DNA of 38,259 nt, taken from assembly GCA_013822265.1 (NCBI GenBank), contig PNKD01000027.1, positions 1-38,259 on the forward strand, written 5' to 3'. Of this stretch, positions 31,633-38,259 are shown piece by piece. Both the position numbers and the translations under genes were made by a program. This DNA is from Leptothrix sp. (in: b-proteobacteria) (GTDB lineage: Bacteria; Pseudomonadota; Gammaproteobacteria; Burkholderiales; Burkholderiaceae_C). Positions within the stretch are counted from its first letter, which is position 1. The number at the start of each line of letters is the position of its first letter. Below the pieces are notes generated by a model that saw only the letters and a program-made list of their open reading frames with translations, made no database searches and was not told the origin of the DNA.

Positions 31633-32700
31633 TCAGATGCTCGCCCGCTGCGCCGGGCTGGAAGGGAAATACCTGCGCTGGAAACCCAACGCGATGTTGA
31701 CCAGGAAGATCATCACGGGCACTTCCACCAGCGGCCCGATGACCGCTGCAAACGCCGCGCCGGAGTTGATGCCGTACACGGCGATAGCCACCGCGATGGC
31801 CAGCTCGAAGTTGTTGCTGGCCGCGGTGAAGGACAGCGTCGCGCTCTTCTCGTAGCTGGCGCCCAGGCGCTTGCTCATGAAGAACGAGAACAAGAACATG
31901 ATCACGAAGTACAGCAGCAGCGGGATGGCGATGCGGACCACGTCGAAGGGAATGCTGACGATCAGCTGGCCCTTCAGGCTGAACATCACGACGATGGTGA
32001 ACAGCAGCGCCACCAGCGTGATCGGCCCGATCTTCGGCACGAAGTGCGTGTGGTACCAGTCCTTGGTCACGAACCTGAGCATCACTACCCGGGTCAGCAC
32101 GCCGGCGATGCAGGGGATGCCCAGGTAGATGAAGACACTCTCGGCGATCTGCCCGATGGAGATGTCGATCACCGAACCCGACAACCCGAACAGCGGCGGC
32201 AGCACAGTGATGAACAGCCAGGCGTAGACGCTGAAGAACAGCACCTGGAAGATCGAGTTGAAGGCCACCAGCCCGGCGGCGTACTCGGTCGAACCCCGGG
32301 CGAGTTCGTTCCAGACGATGACCATCGCGATGCAGCGCGCCAGGCCGATCAGGATCAGGCCCACCATGTACTCGGGCTTGTCGTGCAGGAAGACGACAGC
32401 CAGCACGAACATCAGCACCGGTCCGACGATCCAGTTCTGCACGAGCGACAGGCCCAGCACCTTCTTGTCGCGGAAAACGTCGGGCAGTTCCTCGTAGCGC
32501 ACCTTGGCAAAGGGCGGGTACATCATGAGGATCAGCCCTAGCGCGATGGGCACGTTGGTCGTGCCGACCTGGAAGCGGTTGATGAAGGCCTCGGTGCCTG
32601 GCACGAACCAGCCCAAGCCCACGCCGAGGGCCATCGCCGCGAAGATCCACAGCGTCAGGTAACGGTCCAGGAAAGACAGCTCTTTCGTCACGGCACTCAT
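31633..32700 (-). CDS. acr3: Arsenite efflux transporter Acr3
   Basis: A 355-residue inner-membrane transporter with about ten helices that exports arsenite using the membrane potential. Characteristic segments are [18 protein letters not shown] near residue 16, the conserved Cys in [18 protein letters not shown] near 128, [16 protein letters not shown] near 152, and the late [26 protein letters not shown] near 292. The length and the ARCIAM motif are normal for the family. ATG 32700 opens the acr3-arsR-arsC-arsH operon. It is preceded by an ArsR-type palindrome 41 bases upstream and no Pho box, in contrast to the GAPDH-arsJ unit. Confidence 0.95.
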   Translation of the reverse strand: MSAVTKELSFLDRYLTLWIFAAMALGVGLGWFVPGTEAFINRFQVGTTNVPIALGLILMMYPPFAKVRYEELPDVFRDKKVLGLSLVQNWIVGPVLMFVLAVVFLHDKPEYMVGLILIGLARCIAMVIVWNELARGSTEYAAGLVAFNSIFQVLFFSVYAWLFITVLPPLFGLSGSVIDISIGQIAESVFIYLGIPCIAGVLTRVVMLRFVTKDWYHTHFVPKIGPITLVALLFTIVVMFSLKGQLIVSIPFDVVRIAIPLLLYFVIMFLFSFFMSKRLGASYEKSATLSFTAASNNFELAIAVAIAVYGINSGAAFAAVIGPLVEVPVMIFLVNIALGFQRRYFPSSPAQRASI

Positions 32701-32741
32701 AGCAAAACTCGATTTCTCTCGCCTGCAACGACACAGCTGAC

Positions 32742-32759
32742 TTTCATATTCTCATGAAA
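32742..32759 (-). promoter_or_regulatory. Probable ArsR operator of the acr3 operon
   Basis: TTTCATATTCTCATGAAA (plus strand) is an inverted repeat of TTTCAT and ATGAAA around ATTCTC. It is AT-rich within GC-rich DNA, 41 bases before the acr3 start codon, and of the kind bound by ArsR repressors. Confidence 0.65.
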
Positions 32760-32819
32760 CTCGAAATGACACCTGCCGAAGCGCATCCGGGTTGATCGGC
32801 ATCAGCTTCTGGCGGGTCG

Positions 32820-33314
32820 TCAGCGGGTTCCGATGTCACGGACATGGCGCTGGATGGCCAGCCGATCCAGCGATGCCAGGGGCAGTGCCAGCATCAGGTC
32901 GATGCGGCGCTTGAGCATCGTCGCCGCATCCCAGAAGGCCTTGTCCTGATCCTCGGCGCTGCCTTGGACGGCTGCAGGATCAGGCACACCCCAGTGCGCC
33001 GTCATCGGCTGGCCGGGCCATACAGGGCAGACCTCACCGGCCGCCTTGTCGCAGACGGTGAAGACGAAGTCCATGACGGGTGCGCCCGGCTGCGAGAACT
33101 CCGCCCAGTCCTTGCTGCGAAAGCCGCTGGTGGGTATGCGCATGCGCTCCAGGGTCTTCAGGGCGTGGGGGCGAACGGCACCGGCGGGCTGGCTCCCGGC
33201 CGAGTACGCCCGAAACTGGCCGCGGCCCAGGTCGTTGAGCAGGCCCTCGGCCATGATCGAGCGGGCCGAGTTGTGGGTGCAAATGAAGAGGACGTTGTAG
33301 ACCTTCTCGGGCAT
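32820..33314 (-). CDS. arsC: Arsenate reductase, LMW-phosphatase / thioredoxin type
   Basis: A 164-residue ArsC of the low-molecular-weight tyrosine-phosphatase fold. The P-loop CX5R is in FICTHNSARSIMAEGLL near residue 10. The redox pair typical of thioredoxin-linked reductases is in TVCDKAAGEVCPVW near residue 87 (Cys, seven residues, Cys). ATG 33314 has AGGAGCG immediately upstream and starts directly at the family N-terminus; a much longer upstream frame is a shadow of arsJ. It is the third gene of the GAPDH-arsJ-arsC operon, 41 bases after arsJ, so it probably shares the Pho-box promoter. The reduction of arsenate complements the ArsJ route of arsenate removal. Confidence 0.92.
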   Translation of the reverse strand: MPEKVYNVLFICTHNSARSIMAEGLLNDLGRGQFRAYSAGSQPAGAVRPHALKTLERMRIPTSGFRSKDWAEFSQPGAPVMDFVFTVCDKAAGEVCPVWPGQPMTAHWGVPDPAAVQGSAEDQDKAFWDAATMLKRRIDLMLALPLASLDRLAIQRHVRDIGTR

Positions 33315-33355
33315 GGTTCGCTCCTGGTACTTCCGGTGGGATGGGCGTGGAGTCT

Positions 33356-34603
33356 TCAGCCGATCGCGGCGCCCGGCGAACGACCGTCGGCAGGCAGGGC
33401 CAGCCGGGTGGGCAGCGCCAGCGTGACCAGCCAGCAGATGACGAGCATCGCGGCCGACCCGCTCAGCGAGTACAGCAGGCCGCCCCACTGGTACAGCAAG
33501 CCCGACAGCAAGGTGCCGAAGAAGCGGCCCAGCGCGTTGGCGGCGTAGTAGAAGCCCACGTCTTCCGCCGCCTTCTCCGAGCCCGCATAGGCCAGGATGA
33601 GATAGGAGTGCACCGACGAGTTCACCGCGAAGGCGAAGCCGAACAGGCCCAGCCCGCCGACCACCACCCATTCGAGGTGCGGCACCTTCATCGCCACCAG
33701 AACGGCCAGCCCGATCGGCACCACGGCCAGCAGCCCCGACCACAAGCGGGCCGCAGGCACCTCGGTGCTCAGGCCGTCGTCGCTGCGACGCACCAGTGCA
33801 GGCGCAAAGGCCTGCACGGCGCCGTATCCGATGGTCCACGCGGCCAGGAAGCCGCCCACCATCGTGAAGTTCCAGCCCGAGGCATACAGGAACACCGGCA
33901 CGCCGACCACGAACCAGACGTCGCGCGCGCCGAACAGCGCCACGCGCGCCGCAGCCAGCAGGTTGATGCCGCGGTTCTTGGCGAACAACTCCTTCGCCGA
34001 CTTCGAGGCCTTGGCCTTTCCCATCAGCGGCGGCACGAAGCTGACTACGCCGACGAACACCAAGGCCAGCAGTGCGGCCATGGTCCACAGCGCCGCCTGG
34101 AAGCCCAGCGCCTGCAGCAGCAGGCCGCCGAGGAAAAAGCCCACGCCCTTCATCGCGTTCTTGCTGCCGGTGAAGAAGGCGACCCACTTGAAGAGTTGAC
34201 CGGACGCGGTGCCGGCCGTCAGCTTGATGGCCGATTTGCTGGCGGTCTTGGTCAGGTCCTTGGCCACGCCACAGATGCCCTGGGCCAGCACCACCCACGT
34301 CACCGACATCGCCACCGTCCAATCGGGTGACAAGGCGGACAGAAGCAGGAAACCGGTGATCTGCGTGGCCAGCCCCACGGCCAGCATGCGGGCGATGCCG
34401 TAGCGCGTGGCCAGCCAGCCGCCGATGAGGTTGGCCACCACGCCCATCGCCTCGTACAGCAGGAACAGGAAGGCCAGCGTGAAGGGCGAATAACCCAGCC
34501 GGTAGAAGTGCAGCAGCACCAGCATGCGCAGCGCGCCGTCGCTGAGCGTGAAGCCCCAGTAGGCCGCCGTGACGATGGCGTAGTTGCGCGTGCCGGTGTT
34601 CAT
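33356..34603 (-). CDS. arsJ: ArsJ, organoarsenical (1-arseno-3-phosphoglycerate) efflux
   Basis: A 415-residue MFS transporter. With the GAPDH partner it forms a known arsenate-resistance pair: GAPDH makes unstable 1-arseno-3-phosphoglycerate, ArsJ exports it, and it falls apart to arsenate outside the cell. Seen features are the N-terminal NYAIVTAAYWGFTLSDGALRMLVLLHFYRLGYS (about 7-39), VAKDLTKTASKSAIKL near 111, FTGSKNAMKGVGFFLGG near 143, and GARDVWFVVGVPVFLY near 215, all characteristic of ArsJ; about 11-12 membrane segments are present. It lies 12 bases after the GAPDH gene, so the two are co-transcribed, and 41 bases before arsC. Confidence 0.92.
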   Translation of the reverse strand: MNTGTRNYAIVTAAYWGFTLSDGALRMLVLLHFYRLGYSPFTLAFLFLLYEAMGVVANLIGGWLATRYGIARMLAVGLATQITGFLLLSALSPDWTVAMSVTWVVLAQGICGVAKDLTKTASKSAIKLTAGTASGQLFKWVAFFTGSKNAMKGVGFFLGGLLLQALGFQAALWTMAALLALVFVGVVSFVPPLMGKAKASKSAKELFAKNRGINLLAAARVALFGARDVWFVVGVPVFLYASGWNFTMVGGFLAAWTIGYGAVQAFAPALVRRSDDGLSTEVPAARLWSGLLAVVPIGLAVLVAMKVPHLEWVVVGGLGLFGFAFAVNSSVHSYLILAYAGSEKAAEDVGFYYAANALGRFFGTLLSGLLYQWGGLLYSLSGSAAMLVICWLVTLALPTRLALPADGRSPGAAIG

Positions 34604-34615
34604 GGGGCGCGGCGG

Positions 34616-35659
34616 TCAGAGACCCTGGGCGTCCAGATGGCAGGCCAGGTCGACCATGCGGCAGGCATAGCCCATCTCGTTGTCGTACCAGGAATAGACC
34701 TTGAGCATCGTGCCGTCGGTGACCATCGTCGACAGGGCGTCGACGATGGAACTGCGCGTGTCACGCGCGTAGTCGGCACTGACCAGTGGGCGCTCTTCGT
34801 AGCCCAGGATGCCGGCCAGCGGTCCGCGGGCGGCTTCTGCGAACAGTCGGTTCACTTCCTCGGTCGTGGTCTCTCGCTTCAACTCGAACACGCAGTCGGT
34901 CAGCGAGGCGTTCAGCACCGGCGCACGCACGGCGTGGCCGTTGAGCTTGCCCTTCAGTTCCGGGTAGATCAGCGCGATGGCAGTGGCGCTGCCGGTGGTG
35001 GTGGGGGCCAGGCTGAGCATGGCGCTGCGGGCGCGGCGCAGATCCTTGTGGGGCGCATCGACCATCAGGTTGGTGTTGGTCGGGTCGTGGATGGTGGTGA
35101 TCTGTCCATGGCGAATGCCGATGGCTTCGTGCACGACCTTCACGACCGGCGCCAGGCAGTTGGTGGTGCACGACGCCGCGGTGACGATGCGGTGCATGGC
35201 CGGGTCGTAGAGGTGTTCGTTGATGCCCACCACGATGTTCAGCACCGGGCCGACCTTCACCGGCGCGGCCACGATGACGCGCTTGGCACCTCGGTCCAGA
35301 TGGCCCTGCAAGGTCTCGGGGGTGAGGAACCTGCCGGTGCATTCGAGCACCAGGTCCACGCCCAGGTCGCCCCAGGGGATGTCGACCGCATTGGCGTGCG
35401 AGGTGAACTTGAGTGTTTGGCCGTCGATGCGCACGGCGTCATCGCCCTCCGCCGCGATGTCGGCGCGCCAGCGGCCCTGCACACTGTCGAAGGCCAGCAG
35501 GTGCGCCGTGGCGGCAGCACCACCCTTCAGTTCGTTCAGGTGCACCACCTCCAGGCAGTTCGCTGCGCGCGGATCGTCGGACGGCCGTTCAGCGGCCCCC
35601 ATCGCAGCACGCAGCGCCAAGCGGCCGATGCGGCCCATCCCGTTGATTCCGACTCGCAT
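34616..35659 (-). CDS. gap: ArsJ-associated glyceraldehyde-3-phosphate dehydrogenase
   Basis: A 347-residue GAPDH. NAD-binding starts at [17 protein letters not shown] (residues 3-19), catalytic Cys is in [10 protein letters not shown] near residue 164 with the partner His in the LNGHAVRAP region, and [12 protein letters not shown] is at the C-terminus. Such dedicated GAPDHs next to arsJ use arsenate instead of phosphate to give 1-arseno-3-phosphoglycerate. ATG 35659 is preferred because the GAPDH fold starts there; a GTG at 35677 would add six residues. It is the first gene of the operon with arsJ and arsC. It has a clear Pho box and -10 element but no ArsR palindrome, so phosphate rather than arsenite may be the main signal. 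A role in glycolysis is possible but unlikely in this context. Confidence 0.92.
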   Translation of the reverse strand: MRVGINGMGRIGRLALRAAMGAAERPSDDPRAANCLEVVHLNELKGGAAATAHLLAFDSVQGRWRADIAAEGDDAVRIDGQTLKFTSHANAVDIPWGDLGVDLVLECTGRFLTPETLQGHLDRGAKRVIVAAPVKVGPVLNIVVGINEHLYDPAMHRIVTAASCTTNCLAPVVKVVHEAIGIRHGQITTIHDPTNTNLMVDAPHKDLRRARSAMLSLAPTTTGSATAIALIYPELKGKLNGHAVRAPVLNASLTDCVFELKRETTTEEVNRLFAEAARGPLAGILGYEERPLVSADYARDTRSSIVDALSTMVTDGTMLKVYSWYDNEMGYACRMVDLACHLDAQGL

Positions 35660-35726
35660 GATGAGCACGTCCTGCACGTTTGTGTGCAGCCACAGTTCCA
35701 GTAGCGTCGAATCGTATGGGGGATTT

Positions 35727-35744
35727 GTGACGGGTCAGTGACAG
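35727..35744 (-). promoter_or_regulatory. Candidate Pho box of the GAPDH-arsJ-arsC operon
   Basis: Minus strand: CTGTCAC-TGAC-CCGTCAC, near-perfect at both 7-mers with GTCA cores 11 bases apart. A good -10 TACGAT (plus-strand 35711-35716) follows after exactly 10 bases. It lies 67 bases before ATG 35659 and is one of the strongest boxes in the window. Confidence 0.7.
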
Positions 35745-36126
35745 GCTGGCGGACCGCCGCAGGAAGCTCCGCATCTCAACTCGCACATGGCAAGCACCAC
35801 CGGCGGACGCCCCCTTCCTCTTCCCGTCCGTCGTGCACATCCGAGGCCGCTGCCCAATGTCGGCTTTGGGGTCCGCCAACTCGATCGGTGGATGTCGGCA
35901 GTGGGTCGGGTGCCGGTGCTCGCGGTGCGCGTCTGAGGGACTGCAGTACCACCTACACCGGACTTCCAGGTGCTGAAGACCAATGTTCACCGTTCAGCAG
36001 CCAGCAGCCACCGCGGTCCGGTGAGTGGTGCTTGCACTTCGCCCCGTCCGGAACCCCGGGGCCGGACGACAGATACCTGCGGGTCAGCACTCGGCCACTG
36101 CGGTCCGGTGGCCGGTTCTCAACCTG
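35745..36126. other. Gene-free region between ars and metallopeptidase genes
   Basis: About 380 bases without a convincing gene: the open frames on both strands lack ribosome sites and read as low-information GC translation. The only structure seen is an 11-base direct repeat, GCGGTCCGGTG, at 36013-36023 and 36100-36110, 87 bases apart, of unknown meaning. The region may be a boundary between chromosomal ars genes and accessory DNA. Confidence 0.5.
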
Positions 36127-37044
36127 TCACCGCCCGCTGGCGTAATCCTGCAGCAGTTGTTCAAACTGCGCGCCCGTCACCCGATCCATCGTTCTCGCAG
36201 TTCGCAGAGCCGCACGCACCGCCTCAGGCTTGGCGCCCACGTCACGTTGCCAGCGCTGGAACTCTCGATATGGAGGTGTCTGATGCTCCACCATCCTCTT
36301 CAACGCCTCCAGGGCCTCCCGAAACCACCAGTCGTCGCTGGCAGCCAACGCCGCCGCCGACATGTAGTTGGCCAGGCCCTCGTGAACGAACTCGTCCGCC
36401 TGCCCGTAGGCGTCAAGCGTCCAGTGCTCGCCGTTCGCATCGATGCCCAGATGGGACAACGCGTGCGCATACTCGTGCGCCAGCACCTTTAGCGCCAGTG
36501 CCTCCACGCTCACGCCGAGTCGCGGCGCCACCAGACCGATCAATCCCCAGTGCAGCGTGATGTGCCCGCTACGTGCTGCCGGCATGTAGGAGCCCAGAAA
36601 GTCAGAGCGCAGCGAGAACAGACGCTGCACGATGCCAGCCCGCTCGATGCGCTTATCCATATTGCGGAGGAACTGCTCCAACTCGTCGCTGGCCTCGCCA
36701 GGATAGAGGGCGTCCAGTTCGTCGCCCAGCTCACCGTCAAGTGATTGCCGCGCAGACCGCAACCTGTCGATGCAGGACAGCCCATCGACGATGCTGTCGC
36801 GGTAGGCGGACAGGACCTGACCGAGCGCGTCATCAGATTTGATGACTCCTTCCAGAATCGCATCACCGCGCTCGAAAGACACCGTGATGGCGTGGCGACT
36901 GCCCCGGCGTGCACCCAGTGTGAACATAAACGCCTCCTTGACCCCATCGCGAACACGCTCGCGCAGTCGCTCGACGCAACTGCGCACGCGAAGTTCGGCG
37001 TCGTGGTCGACCCCATTGAGGATAGAGCGGGACAGTTCCTGCAT
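36127..37044 (-). CDS. HEXXH putative zinc metallopeptidase
   Basis: A 305-residue protein with a zincin site: HEYAHALSHLG near residue 198 (HEXXH with catalytic Glu) and a possible third ligand Glu in QADEFVHEGLANYMSAAA near 220, the spacing of gluzincin-type peptidases. The N-terminal 190 residues are helical (for example ELRVRSCVERLRERVRDGVKEAF near 15-40) with no signal peptide, so it is cytoplasmic or exported by an unusual route. I do not recognise the family. ATG 37044 is chosen as the start of the protein-like region, but the ribosome site is poor. Codon use is less GC-biased than in the core genes, which, with the neighbouring ParB-like gene, suggests an accessory or mobile segment. 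A role in toxin maturation or phage-related proteolysis is possible but unsupported. Confidence 0.6.
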   Translation of the reverse strand: MQELSRSILNGVDHDAELRVRSCVERLRERVRDGVKEAFMFTLGARRGSRHAITVSFERGDAILEGVIKSDDALGQVLSAYRDSIVDGLSCIDRLRSARQSLDGELGDELDALYPGEASDELEQFLRNMDKRIERAGIVQRLFSLRSDFLGSYMPAARSGHITLHWGLIGLVAPRLGVSVEALALKVLAHEYAHALSHLGIDANGEHWTLDAYGQADEFVHEGLANYMSAAALAASDDWWFREALEALKRMVEHQTPPYREFQRWQRDVGAKPEAVRAALRTARTMDRVTGAQFEQLLQDYASGR

Positions 37045-37391
37045 GGTTGAGGCTGCGCGTTGTGGCGATGGTGAACGGATCGATGATGCCTTCGAAGCGA
37101 CTGAGTGGCCAGTCATGCTGAGGCTCGAAACTTTCTGCCCAAAGCAGCGCAGTTGCGGCAGAAGCGGCGCTGAAGCCTGTTAATCTTTCGTTCGCACTGC
37201 CTCTGCATTTTCTCCGCGGGTTCCATGAATCCAAGGTGCCGCAAACATTCCAGGGGTCAGGCAGTGCGTTGGACGGTAGCTGGCCACCGTGATTTTCAGT
37301 TCGCAGTACGAGCCCCGGCTCGTCGCACTGAAGGTCACGGGCAATGCCGTGATCTTCTTTGCGATGGGTCCCACCCACCAAGGAAGTCACT
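37045..37391. other. Gene-free divergent region before the ParB-like gene
   Basis: About 350 bases between divergent genes. A plus-strand frame starting at GTG 37289 reads VIFSSQYEPRLVALKVTGNAV and looks mildly protein-like, but it then overlaps the ParB-like gene in another frame and lacks a ribosome site, so I do not call it. No operator repeat is obvious. AAGGAAG just before 37392 is the ribosome binding site of the ParB-like gene. Confidence 0.4.
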
Positions 37392-38186
37392 ATGGCCTCG
37401 AATCACCCCGTCAACACCTCGTCCACCATCCCCCCACCCATCGATCTCGACATCGGTCTTCCGACGTTCGATCCAAGCAGTTCCTCTTTGGCCAACAGTG
37501 CTTTGGCCGCAAACGTCGACCCTCCCGTCACTGATTTTGTCATCCTCCTTGACCCCCATTCGGTTCGCATACCGAACACGCCCAACAGAACCGAATCCGC
37601 CTTCGAGAACGAAAAATTTGAGGAACTGCGGCAGGGCATCCGCGCGAAAGGCAGGAACCTGCAGCCGATCATGGTCCGATGGGTTGCCGAGTCCGAAGGG
37701 GTGCCCGCCCACTGGGAACTCGTGTGGGGCGAGCGGCGGCTACGTGCATGTCGAGACACTGGCGTGTCCGTGCGCGCAATCGAGGCAAAGACAGACTCAC
37801 CGACGGAGGACTACCTCGATCGCATCCGCGAAAACAGGGGTAGGGCCGACCTTTCTCCCTGGGAGTTTTGTCTGCAGGTGCGACACGCGCTCGACCGGCC
37901 CCCGGGGATGAAGAAGATCGAACTCGCCGCAAAGATCGGCTGCAATGTGTCGACGATCAGCCGCGCAGCCGATATGGCCAACTTGCCAGACGCCGTCGTG
38001 AGCGCATTCCAGTCGCCAAACGACATCCGATACGAGGACGTCAAACCACTGCGCGACGCCTACGAGCGCAACCCGGCCGCATTGCAAGAGGAGTCCAGTC
38101 GCATTCGCGCGGAGAGTGAGCCAGTGGCTGCACCGCAGGTTGTCAGGCGGCTGACCCGGCTCTATGCCGTTTCGTGTGGAACTTGA
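37392..38186 (+). CDS. ParB/RepB-like partition or regulatory protein
   Basis: A 264-residue protein with the ParB N-terminal nuclease-fold domain: VILLDPHSVRIPN near residue 49, KFEELRQGIRAKGRNLQPIMVRW near 75-97, and GERRLRACRDTGV near 117, the ParB-box-like CTP/nucleotide motif. A helix-turn-helix region follows (ELAAKIGCNVSTISRAADMANLP near 176). ATG 37392 has AAGGAAG 6-7 bases upstream. The first 45 residues are Ser/Pro/Asp-rich and probably disordered. No parA is visible, but the gene may continue a mobile-element cluster beyond 38259. ParB-like proteins on integrative elements and plasmids bind DNA near parS or act as regulators; which applies here cannot be told. The C-terminus is short compared with chromosomal ParB dimerisation domains. 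Confidence 0.75.
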   Translation: MASNHPVNTSSTIPPPIDLDIGLPTFDPSSSSLANSALAANVDPPVTDFVILLDPHSVRIPNTPNRTESAFENEKFEELRQGIRAKGRNLQPIMVRWVAESEGVPAHWELVWGERRLRACRDTGVSVRAIEAKTDSPTEDYLDRIRENRGRADLSPWEFCLQVRHALDRPPGMKKIELAAKIGCNVSTISRAADMANLPDAVVSAFQSPNDIRYEDVKPLRDAYERNPAALQEESSRIRAESEPVAAPQVVRRLTRLYAVSCGT

Positions 38187-38259
38187 CTTCGCACGCGATG
38201 CGTTGTGACGCCTGCTGACAGGGCCACGGCAGGCACGAACGGCGAGGCCGGCAGGTGTG

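Noticed and set aside
35589-35990. Minus-strand frame of 133 residues upstream of the GAPDH gene
   Set aside because: It overlaps the GAPDH start and Pho box, has no ribosome site, and its translation has no recognisable features.
36013-36110. Direct repeat GCGGTCCGGTG as an attachment site or CRISPR-like array
   Set aside because: Only two copies of 11 GC-rich bases, no spacer regularity and no integrase nearby; noted but not interpretable.
37289-37534. Plus-strand frame of 81 residues before and overlapping the ParB-like gene
   Set aside because: It would start at GTG without a ribosome site, and its second half is out of frame with the well-supported ParB-like coding region.

Overview
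The window is GC-rich, densely coded DNA from what looks like a betaproteobacterium of the order Burkholderiales. The evidence is a PEP-CTERM sorting signal, the style of the ars genes and very strong G/C third-position bias; the placement is inference because there is no rRNA gene or other phylogenetic marker. I see no tRNA, rRNA, CRISPR array or intact transposon.

Layout. 1-3.2 kb: a recombinase-site-like palindrome, an unrecognised helical protein, a DUF3616 protein and a secreted catalase-like protein. 3.4-15.7 kb: phosphate-related or secreted functions, namely a PhoD phosphatase, an operon of a PEP-CTERM protein, a 2OG-Fe(II) oxygenase and a membrane/spermidine-synthase fusion, a PCu(A)C-like protein, an operon of a PHP-domain protein, a PPIase and a HupE/UreJ protein, and a phytase-like protein. 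15.7-25.3 kb: a membrane-lipid remodelling cluster. It holds the operon ugd-psd-MGDG-synthase-like-plcP, a divergent membrane-anchored class III aminotransferase, an integral membrane protein followed by a 26-residue microprotein, a GT4 glycosyltransferase and lplT. 25.3-29.5 kb: two small or unknown genes, a ribbon-helix-helix protein with a palindromic promoter, and a SpoIIE-phosphatase/STAS/HATPase partner-switching module. 29.5-35.7 kb: a decayed ECF sigma fragment and two arsenic units (acr3-arsR-arsC-arsH and GAPDH-arsJ-arsC). 36.1-38.2 kb: an HEXXH metallopeptidase and a ParB-like protein, both likely accessory DNA.

The unifying observation is regulatory. Eleven candidate Pho boxes (two 7-mers like CTGTCAY, 4 bases apart, so the GTCA cores recur every 11 bases) lie in short intergenic regions directly before phoD, the PEP-CTERM operon, the PHP operon, the phytase-like gene, ugd, the aminotransferase, the small membrane operon, the GT4 gene, lplT and the GAPDH-arsJ operon. 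Most are followed after exactly 10 bases by a plausible -10 hexamer. The model is a contiguous phosphate-starvation island. PhoD and the phytase-like protein scavenge phosphate. PlcP removes phospholipid headgroups to give diacylglycerol, and the MGDG-synthase-like and GT4 enzymes, with UDP-glucuronate from Ugd, rebuild phosphorus-free glycolipids. LplT and Psd manage residual phospholipids. ArsJ-GAPDH protects against arsenate that enters when phosphate uptake is induced. The membrane-anchored aminotransferase, the integral membrane protein and the microprotein have no assigned role and may define an undescribed lipid pathway.
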